From Paenibacillus_T sp033239625 (GTDB lineage: Bacteria; Bacillota; Bacilli; Paenibacillales; Paenibacillaceae): 64,000 nucleotides of DNA. The notes beneath the pieces were generated by a model that saw only the letters and a list, made by a program, of their open reading frames with translations, was not told the origin of the DNA and did no database searches. This document shows, piece after piece, positions 58,557 through 64,000 of this stretch (the stretch's first letter is position 1; each line of letters starts with the position of its first letter). Where the stretch lies: contig NZ_BTCK01000029.1 of the NCBI RefSeq assembly GCF_033239625.1, forward strand, positions 1 through 64,000, written 5' to 3'. Made by a program: the position numbers and the translations under genes.

Positions 58557-59462
58557 CTTCGGGCATCTCTTTAGTTGATCCATCAGATCACTGACGGCCT
58601 GGCTGACGGCATCAAGTCGGTTTATGTGAATCCAGCTATGCCCAGCATTATTAATAGCGCGATTCTCGCCATTTGATACGGACTTAGCAAATACCGTATT
58701 CAAGTGGTTTTTGAAATCGTTCAGAGCTTGCAAGTAGGAATCAGGAAGAGTTACGGCCTGCATCGGATCGATTTCTAGGGCAGTTAGGACAATCACAGGG
58801 ACATCCGGCACGCTTCCGTCACGTATCATCTCTTGATAGAGCGTGCTCGACAGGTTACGTCCCTCCTGTATCATTGTCCATTGCGATCGAAGATGGCAGC
58901 CGATCAATTGCTCACGGATTGGTTTCGGCCACTCTGAAAGAGCTTGTTCGAATAAAGGTCGATAGATCCGCTTATATTGCAGCAGCACCCGAAGCGTGTT
59001 CCATATTTGCAGCGGCTTATCTCGTTTGCGTACCTTCGGAGCATGAAGCAGCCCTTCATGAGCGGGATCCAATAAGATATAGCCTGCAACCTCATCCGGA
59101 TACAGCTGCGCATATCGACGCGCATAGATTGCCCCAATCGAGTGTCCAACGAACAGATAAGGTGCTGGGATATCGGCAATTTGCAATAACCGCCTTAATT
59201 CTACGACAACTTCCTCTGCACTGCGGGGAAGCCTAACGGAACTGCTCCATCCGGTCCCTGCTCGATCGTAAATCACACAAGTTGTACGTTGAGCGAGTGC
59301 TTCTTGTAAATTCCAGTAATCTAGTCCAACGAACCCGGCGCCAGGCAGGATAACAACTGCAGGTCCCCCAGATCCTGTGCGATGGAGCAGCAATTGCCGT
59401 CCTTCCACTTCGTGCAAGCGGCCGATCGGTATATTAGCGGAAGGGTCACCTGAACGATACAT
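58554..59462 (-). CDS. Alpha/beta hydrolase, 302 aa
   Basis: VVILPGAGFVGLDYWNLQEA (oxyanion loop), YDRAGTGWSSS, nucleophile elbow VGHSIGAIYARRYA, and C-terminal NAGHSWIH (catalytic His) define an alpha/beta hydrolase of the haloperoxidase/esterase type. No signal peptide. The substrate is not predictable. The start ATG 59462 lies 9 bases after the upstream gene's stop, so the two are probably cotranscribed. Family length normal. Confidence 0.87.
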   Translation of the reverse strand: MYRSGDPSANIPIGRLHEVEGRQLLLHRTGSGGPAVVILPGAGFVGLDYWNLQEALAQRTTCVIYDRAGTGWSSSVRLPRSAEEVVVELRRLLQIADIPAPYLFVGHSIGAIYARRYAQLYPDEVAGYILLDPAHEGLLHAPKVRKRDKPLQIWNTLRVLLQYKRIYRPLFEQALSEWPKPIREQLIGCHLRSQWTMIQEGRNLSSTLYQEMIRDGSVPDVPVIVLTALEIDPMQAVTLPDSYLQALNDFKNHLNTVFAKSVSNGENRAINNAGHSWIHINRLDAVSQAVSDLMDQLKRCPK

Positions 59463-59471
59463 ACTTATTAC

Positions 59472-60062
59472 TTATTCGCCCTCTTTCTCTATGCGCTTAA
59501 TAAGTTCTGCTATTCGATCGTAAGCGCGATTCAATTGATGGAACGACGCAACTAAGATGTTCGATTGTTGTTTCCGAAGCCCATTCGTAAGTATTGCCTC
59601 ATCGTAGATCACCATAATCAACAGCTTGGAAAGCTTCGTATGCGGGCTTAATTGTGCATATAATTCATTCAATGCCTTGTTATCAATGAGCCTCTCGATG
59701 GCATATTGTCCGAAGGATCCGCCGAACCAAGCGTGGAACGACTGTCCGCTTTCTTCATAGCCTCGTATCCCATCATAACCTTGCCGGAACAATTTCATTA
59801 ACGCAAGCCGTTCTGTTTCCACAATACCGTTGTGGTCGATCTGCGGATTCGCACACACTTTGGCCAACATTTCTTCCCAAACCTCTGCAAAGACAACCTC
59901 GAAATTGTCATCGGTCAGATGCCAGTCTTCACTATTGAGATAAGGAAATTTCAAGCTCCGTTCCTCTGGGATTGCTCTCCTATTCATCACTGCGTTCTGG
60001 ATATAAATCAAATAGTTCAGTGCATAAGAAGCCTTAACTTCAATGATCAAGCCGCTTGCCAC
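59472..60062 (-). CDS. Unknown protein, 196 aa
   Basis: Not recognised with confidence. Soluble, mixed alpha/beta; notable stretches are DNFEVVFAEVWEEMLAKVCA, RQGYDGIRGYEESGQSFHAW, GGSFGQYAIERLIDN and a C-terminal helix LNRAYDRIAELIKRIEKEGE. The first in-frame start after an upstream TAG is GTG 60062, about 15 nt after AAGGA. It forms a two-gene unit with the hydrolase that follows. Confidence 0.65.
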   Translation of the reverse strand: MASGLIIEVKASYALNYLIYIQNAVMNRRAIPEERSLKFPYLNSEDWHLTDDNFEVVFAEVWEEMLAKVCANPQIDHNGIVETERLALMKLFRQGYDGIRGYEESGQSFHAWFGGSFGQYAIERLIDNKALNELYAQLSPHTKLSKLLIMVIYDEAILTNGLRKQQSNILVASFHQLNRAYDRIAELIKRIEKEGE

Positions 60063-60095
60063 CCATCCATCACGTCCTTCCTTCTAGTATGAAAC

Positions 60096-60136
60096 AAACA
60101 GCCGCCTTCTAATACGAGATTAGAAAGCGGCTGTTT
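60096..60136 (-). terminator. Intrinsic terminator of the CARDB protein gene
   Basis: AAACAGCCGC..TTCTAAT / ATTAGAA..GCGGCTGTTT long stem, T-rich on both sides; it also lies just upstream of the 60062 gene start. Confidence 0.85.
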
Positions 60137-60144
60137 TTCCGTCC

Positions 60145-61515
60145 TTAATAATTTGATAATTGCCCCTGATAATTCGTGTTCGATGACCACATATGCATGT
60201 TTTCATTCTCCCAATCGACGTAATTATCCGATTGGAGAGGTGCGTAATTGATCTTAATGGTGCCCGTGCTCACATAGGTTTGACCAACATTATTCGTAAT
60301 CGTAACCTTGTAATCGAGAGCGTTCGTTTCTGCCACTGCGATTTCTCCGTATGCATAACTTTGCGGATGCCATTCGCCACCGTAGAAGTAGCTGCCATTC
60401 AGGCTTCCGGCGTTAATATTAATAGCTACCGAGCTGTTTCCGTCCGGCGTATCCGACAGATTGAGCATGAACCCTTGACTGGCATCATCCAAGCGATAGT
60501 TTGGACCTTGACTTCCATCATAGACCAAATTGGACCAGTTCTTGGAATACGTATTGCCTGTTGTTTGCCCATGAAGTTCAACTGCAATGGAGCCCCCTTG
60601 AAGGATTCCGCCAGTAACGCGTGCATCGAACACAAAAGCTTCGCTTTGCGAATAAACATCCTCGCCTTCAACGAAAATGCCATCTCTAAGCTTCACAACA
60701 TGATGTTCGGACGCAGCGGAACAGAAGTATTGGGAGTTATACATAGGAATTGGCAACGTGCTAACGGAAGGCTCGACATGCACCTTCACGTAGGTCAGAT
60801 CATTGGAGAAATCAGACTGCGCAATGTCCGTCTTTATAATACGAACCGCGAGCGTATAATCGCCAGGCTCATGGAGCTGTGCCGAGAATGCCGCAGGTAC
60901 AGTCTTCCCAGGTCCTACCGTAATCTCATTATAGGTTGCCAGCACTTGATCGCCGTTCAGCAGATCAACTCGACCTGTTACACCGGACTGACCGCTTAAC
61001 TCCTTCAATTCCACCTTAACCGTGAACGGCTCGTCTGCATTCACAACAGACGGGGCAGCGGCGTTAATGACGGTCAGATCTGGACGAACTTTGACTGGAG
61101 CTGCAGCTTCGAGCGTATAAGTCTTTGGATTTTTTTTCGTATCTCTCGGCACCGGTATCGAAGCTTCTACATGAACCTTGCTTACCTGCCTGCCCTTCTT
61201 ATCGAGCTGCAGCTTTAACGTTTCGTAGATGGACAGCTTCTCTGTTGAATCATAGCTCTGCGTGAACAACTTTTTGTCCGACGCATCGTATGCCGTCAGA
61301 TCCAGCGAATGGATACCGCTTGGGGGAGCTGCTGCTGGGTCAACTGCATAAGCATGGACCGTAACTTCGGTAACGCCGTTCGCTGTCCAAGCTTGGATTT
61401 CCAAGCCGTACGGATTGGCATCACCTTTCTCTTTCTTTTCTGCGAATGCTGTCGGTACCGAGATCGAGAATAATAGCAGGATCATGATGAGTGATTGTAG
61501 TGAAATACGTTTCAA
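60145..61515 (-). CDS. Secreted CARDB-type beta-sandwich protein, 456 aa
   Basis: Signal peptide (MKRISLQSLIMILLLFSI, cleaved near AFA). Then beta-rich domains; RPDLTVINAAAPSVVNADEP with GPGKTVPAAFSAQLHEPGDY is a CARDB adhesion-type fold, and the C-terminal half (YFCSAASEHHVVKLRDGIFV onward) has no recognised domain. Probably displayed or released outside the cell. Start TTG 61515 is 8 nt after GGGAGG, giving a sensible signal peptide; a longer frame to 61545 does not. Monocistronic. Confidence 0.75.
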   Translation of the reverse strand: MKRISLQSLIMILLLFSISVPTAFAEKKEKGDANPYGLEIQAWTANGVTEVTVHAYAVDPAAAPPSGIHSLDLTAYDASDKKLFTQSYDSTEKLSIYETLKLQLDKKGRQVSKVHVEASIPVPRDTKKNPKTYTLEAAAPVKVRPDLTVINAAAPSVVNADEPFTVKVELKELSGQSGVTGRVDLLNGDQVLATYNEITVGPGKTVPAAFSAQLHEPGDYTLAVRIIKTDIAQSDFSNDLTYVKVHVEPSVSTLPIPMYNSQYFCSAASEHHVVKLRDGIFVEGEDVYSQSEAFVFDARVTGGILQGGSIAVELHGQTTGNTYSKNWSNLVYDGSQGPNYRLDDASQGFMLNLSDTPDGNSSVAININAGSLNGSYFYGGEWHPQSYAYGEIAVAETNALDYKVTITNNVGQTYVSTGTIKINYAPLQSDNYVDWENENMHMWSSNTNYQGQLSNY

Positions 61516-61627
61516 CCGCACAACCTCCCTTTTATTTGACAACATTCCAAATATATCAACAAACTATCGATTTGTGTATAAATTTTACATAAACCTTAGA
61601 TCATGCTCTCTGATGCACAAAATAAAA

Positions 61628-61652
61628 ACAGCCGATCATCCTGATCGGCTGT
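61628..61652 (-). terminator. Intrinsic terminator of the cobalamin-riboswitch operon
   Basis: ACAGCCGATCA / TGATCGGCTGT perfect 11-bp stem with a TCC loop followed on the minus strand by TTTTTATTTTG. Confidence 0.88.
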
Positions 61653-61663
61653 CCCCCTATTCA

Positions 61664-62605
61664 CTACCGTGCAATTTCGACAAGCCGCTTCTTATCGATC
61701 AGCGACTTGATGTCGTTCAACATTTGGATCGAGGCTTCGATCTCGACCTTGCGGGTCGATACGCTTTCGATGCTGCAGCCGACCGGAATGCCTTTCTCAA
61801 GGCCGAACTCAAGCAGCTCCTCGAAGATCTTATTCGTCAGCTGGATCGACTTATCGAGTACGTCCGACGAATATTTGAGCTCGTTCTCCAGCCAGCGAGG
61901 AATGCTGATGCCAAGCCACTTCATGAACTCGAGCGTCTTCGTCGAGCCGCATGGCGCCAGATTGAACAAGATGGGCACCATGCCGATCTCGAGCTCGTTG
62001 CAGTAGTGGTAGTAATCGGATAAGAAGCTCTTCGATGCTTCTACGTTGAACGTTGCTTGCGAGACGAAGAAGCTGCACCCCTGCTTCATTTTGTTCACGA
62101 CACGTTTATGTTCATCATTCTTCTTCGAATGACGCTCTGGAATAATAACGCCACCGAATGTGAGACTGCTGTTATGCAGGCTGCTCAGCTTATACGCATC
62201 TGTCAGCTCAAGCGTTACTTGCTGTTGGCTTGAGGATGCGCCGACGAACACGCTGAAGCGTTCTTGGGCGCTGCTCTTCGTCAGCCAATTCGTCAGTTCG
62301 GTTTCCGAGTATTTGCCAACGCAGCGGTAGATGATCTTCGGAACGTCGAGTTCGTGGAGATACTGCTCGCTGTACGTTTCGGGATCGAGCATGGCCATGT
62401 AAGGGAAAGGCCGCTCCTCTTCGATCCGATCGGATTCCTCTTGGACGTCATATAGAATCAATGCGTCTATGTCAACGTTCTTCAACCGTTCAATCTGTTT
62501 TTGCGAGATTTCAGCGATTTTCTCAGCCGTATTCGACGCTTTCGGCGGCGTCATTCCGTATGTGATGATTCCTGCTTTTTTGTTCAATATCGATTCTCTA
62601 AGCAT
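61664..62605 (-). CDS. Methylenetetrahydrofolate reductase-like protein, 313 aa
   Basis: MTHFR-type barrel signals: YGMTPPKASNTAEKIAEISQ, VDIDALILYDVQEESDR, GVIIPERHSKKNDEHKRVVN, GCSFFVSQATFNVEASKSFL, MVPILFNLAPCGSTKTLEFM, GIPVGCSIESVSTRK. The usual N-terminal start motif of MetF is altered, so it is a divergent FAD-linked MTHFR-family protein rather than a classical MetF. It would supply methyl-THF for methionine synthesis. It is in the operon controlled by the cobalamin riboswitch, after a 57-residue gene, which supports a link to methionine metabolism under low B12. Confidence 0.8.
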   Translation of the reverse strand: MLRESILNKKAGIITYGMTPPKASNTAEKIAEISQKQIERLKNVDIDALILYDVQEESDRIEEERPFPYMAMLDPETYSEQYLHELDVPKIIYRCVGKYSETELTNWLTKSSAQERFSVFVGASSSQQQVTLELTDAYKLSSLHNSSLTFGGVIIPERHSKKNDEHKRVVNKMKQGCSFFVSQATFNVEASKSFLSDYYHYCNELEIGMVPILFNLAPCGSTKTLEFMKWLGISIPRWLENELKYSSDVLDKSIQLTNKIFEELLEFGLEKGIPVGCSIESVSTRKVEIEASIQMLNDIKSLIDKKRLVEIAR

Positions 62606-62724
62606 TTGATCCCATCCTCAGACGATTGTTAGCACGATGTGAATATTTATTCAGATAGCTCAATATATATTCGCACATTTTATTCATAATTGCTATCCTT
62701 AATTTCAATAAATCCGATGAAAGA

Positions 62725-62898
62725 TTATCGAAGCAGCTTATCCATCAGTTCCTGCCATCGCGCTTGCGTGCTTGGGGACGTATACGCCAGATGATGGAGC
62801 AAGCTTGTATAAGCATCGACATTCAAGTTCGTAATGACTCCGATCATGTGCTGCTCGTCTTCCACATGGGACAATAAATGAATGATTTCGTGCCGCAT
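62725..62898 (-). CDS. Unknown 57-residue protein under the cobalamin riboswitch
   Basis: ATG 62898 is 8 nt after GGGAGGG and opens a frame of 57 residues (MRHEIIHLLSHVEDEQHMIG, VITNLNVDAYTSLLHHLAYT, SPSTQARWQELMDKLLR) ending at TAA 62727-62725. It is the first gene downstream of the B12 aptamer and terminator and 119 bases upstream of the MTHFR-like gene. The sequence is polar, His-rich and helical; no family recognised. The intact frame, strong ribosome site and position between riboswitch and enzyme argue that it is translated. Confidence 0.7.
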   Translation of the reverse strand: MRHEIIHLLSHVEDEQHMIGVITNLNVDAYTSLLHHLAYTSPSTQARWQELMDKLLR

Positions 62899-62972
62899 GC
62901 ATGGAGCCCTCCCTTATATCCGCTTGTCGCTGCGATATTCAAATCGAACACTCTATTACTCTTCTAACGACA

Positions 62973-63018
62973 AAAAGACGTCTTCCCCTGTAACTAATGC
63001 ATAGGGAAAGACGCCTTC
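62973..63018 (-). terminator. Riboswitch expression platform: transcription terminator
   Basis: On the minus strand AGGCGTCTTTCCCT pairs with AGGGGAAGACGTCT (two mismatches) around a 13-base loop, followed by TTTTTG. It lies between the cobalamin aptamer and the first gene, giving an off-switch when cobalamin is bound. Confidence 0.8.
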
Positions 63019-63090
63019 ATAACCATGATGGATCATGATGATGAGTCGTCTAACACCTCCCTATCTCCCGTAGGTACAGCAGTGTCGTCA

Positions 63091-63272
63091 GAACAGGCAG
63101 GTCTCCTGGCTTCGGAATCGTTGCGCGGCAGCTGCCTTCCCGATCAAGTCTGACCAGTGGCGACGCATATGCTGCCTGCTCCTCCGTTACAGTGGCGGGA
63201 CCGCGTCGGCATTGCACCGAACTTCCCTTTTAATCCGACAGACAAGCAAGCTTGCCGATCGGACACCTGTTC
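63091..63272 (-). ncRNA. Cobalamin riboswitch
   Basis: Minus-strand hallmarks in order: GAACAGG 5' arm of P1, AAAAGGGAAGTTCGGTGCAA, GCCGACGCGGTCCCGCCACTG (B12 core GCCACTG), and the B12-box segment GAAGCCAGGAGACCTGCCTG followed by the closing CCTGTTC. All conserved cobalamin riboswitch blocks are present. A SigA promoter lies upstream and an intrinsic terminator downstream. Confidence 0.95.
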
Positions 63273-63308
63273 TCGATTGTATGAAATTGGGTTTATCTAA
63301 GTAGATCT

Positions 63309-63337
63309 ATCATAATAGACATTACTTCGCGAGACAA
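63309..63337 (-). promoter_or_regulatory. SigA-type promoter of the cobalamin riboswitch
   Basis: Minus strand TTGTCT (63337-63332), 17-nt spacer, TATGAT (63314-63309). The transcript would begin about 30 nt before the aptamer. Confidence 0.7.
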
Positions 63338-63397
63338 GAGCGAGAGCGACCTCCGGCATATAACTCATACTACCTCAATATTTCGAGCGAAACAGTG

Positions 63398-63428
63398 AAA
63401 CCCCGCACATCTTCATGTACGGGGTTTT
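63398..63428. terminator. Terminator of the AhpD-like gene
   Basis: AAACCCCG..ACAT / ATGT..CGGGGTTT stem with a CTTC loop, and T or A runs on both sides. Confidence 0.8.
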
Positions 63429-63441
63429 CGCTGTGTGAACG

Positions 63442-63885
63442 TTAGGCTTTCGCTGGGAACATTCCCGTGGAGATCGCAATACGGTTCCAAGCGTTGATCG
63501 TATTAATCGCCATAATGATCGTTACATATTCGGCTTCATCGACGTGCGCGCGCACTCTGTCATACAGATCCTGCGGTACGCCTTGCTCCGAAATACGAGT
63601 TACAGCCTCCGTCAGTTCGAGCACAACCTTTTCTTTATCCGTATAGACAGGTGACTCCCGCCACACGCTTACGAGTGCAATACGCTGCTCCGTCTCGCCC
63701 ATCTTCCGCGTTTCGCGTGTGTGCATATCCAGACAAAACGCGCAGCCGTTAATTTGCGATGCTCGGATCTTAATGAGCTCATACAGAATAGGATCAAGAC
63801 CTGCCGTCTGAATAAAACCTTCCAGCTTCAACATCGTTTGCATGGCGCCTGGGTTTGCTTTGGTGTGATCGAATCGAATGTTCAT
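63442..63885 (-). CDS. Carboxymuconolactone decarboxylase/AhpD-like protein, 147 aa
   Basis: CMD domain with the redox CxxC motif GCAFCLDMHTRET (Cys48, Cys51) and the downstream His, as in AhpD-type alkylhydroperoxidases and DUF-type CMD proteins. Likely a peroxidase or antioxidant disulfide reductase. Start ATG 63885 is 9 nt after GGAGG; a longer frame to 63921 is not supported. A strong promoter and a repeat-based operator lie upstream, so it is regulated, probably by a redox or xenobiotic signal. Confidence 0.88.
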   Translation of the reverse strand: MNIRFDHTKANPGAMQTMLKLEGFIQTAGLDPILYELIKIRASQINGCAFCLDMHTRETRKMGETEQRIALVSVWRESPVYTDKEKVVLELTEAVTRISEQGVPQDLYDRVRAHVDEAEYVTIIMAINTINAWNRIAISTGMFPAKA

Positions 63886-63930
63886 CTTGTTGTTCCTCCA
63901 ATGATCATATTGTGGATTCATGATTACGAT

Positions 63931-63958
63931 TTTATCGTCGACAATGTTTATCGTCGAT
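63931..63958. promoter_or_regulatory. Direct-repeat operator upstream of the AhpD-like gene
   Basis: TTTATCGTCGA occurs twice (63931-63941 and 63948-63958) with a 17-base period, directly downstream of the promoter's -10. Candidate repressor site. Confidence 0.55.
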
Positions 63959-63971
63959 TAACTATGTCCAT

Positions 63972-64000
63972 AATATAACGCAAAGAATCGCTCATGTCAA
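63972..64000 (-). promoter_or_regulatory. SigA promoter of the AhpD-like gene
   Basis: Minus strand TTGACA (64000-63995), 17-nt spacer, TATATT (63977-63972). Near-consensus spacing and boxes. Confidence 0.75.

Noticed and set aside
1..64000. CRISPR arrays, tRNA/rRNA genes, insertion sequences, prophage
   Set aside because: Looked for repeat arrays, clover-leaf CCA-type ends, transposase motifs and phage structural genes; none seen.

Overview
The window looks like chromosomal DNA from an endospore-forming, low-to-mid GC member of the Bacillota, most probably Paenibacillus or a close relative (Paenibacillaceae). This is inferred from gene content: two H-type small acid-soluble spore proteins, a CwlJ germination hydrolase, spore photoproduct lyase, CcpA-type cre sites, secreted modular polysaccharide-degrading enzymes (GH26 mannanase, PL1 pectate lyase), AGGAGG ribosome binding sites and frequent TTG/GTG starts. 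No rRNA, tRNA, CRISPR array, insertion sequence, prophage or replication origin was seen.

Layout. 0.1-7.4 kb: ParB-like protein, CwlJ, SGNH esterase, VTT membrane protein, beta-propeller lipoprotein, a DUF11 remnant, two sspH genes around an esterase, and the alkylpurine glycosylase gene alkC. 7.4-10.1 kb: a five-gene run of small membrane proteins. 10.2-15.2 kb: an RND efflux pump followed by an ECF sigma factor, its zinc-finger anti-sigma factor and a bactofilin-like membrane protein. 15.5-23 kb: AI-2E-type permease, an FMN-riboswitch-controlled DMT transporter, a soluble PAS histidine kinase, a class A PBP and a trans-sulfuration enzyme. 23-30 kb: GH26 mannanase, DUF3231 protein, a second member of the membrane family seen at 9 kb, an SDR and a kinase-fold protein. 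30-37.7 kb: a six-gene co-directional run ending in rifamycin phosphotransferase. 37.8-41.4 kb: a five-gene glycosylation operon with two small Sm-like proteins. 41.6-53.4 kb: decayed ADH/TetR fragments, splB, pectate lyase, an ABC exporter, coaA, degV and small or decayed genes. 53.7-64 kb: GH95 enzyme with divergent AraC regulator, a flavoprotein lacking a canonical start codon, hydrolase, CARDB secreted protein, a cobalamin-riboswitch operon (57-residue protein plus MTHFR-like enzyme) and an AhpD-like protein.

How it fits together. Polysaccharide foraging genes (mannanase, pectate lyase, possibly the SGNH esterase) carry cre sites for carbon catabolite control. Spore DNA protection and repair are represented by sspH x2, alkC and splB, and germination by cwlJ. 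Two vitamin riboswitches (FMN and cobalamin) each have a visible promoter, aptamer and transcription terminator. Most genes lie on the minus strand and end in clear hairpin terminators. The least explained parts are the 57-residue gene under the cobalamin riboswitch, the apparent ATA start of the flavoprotein, the five-gene membrane operon and the Sm-like/glycosyltransferase operon. All functions are from reading motifs and family memory; no database search was run.
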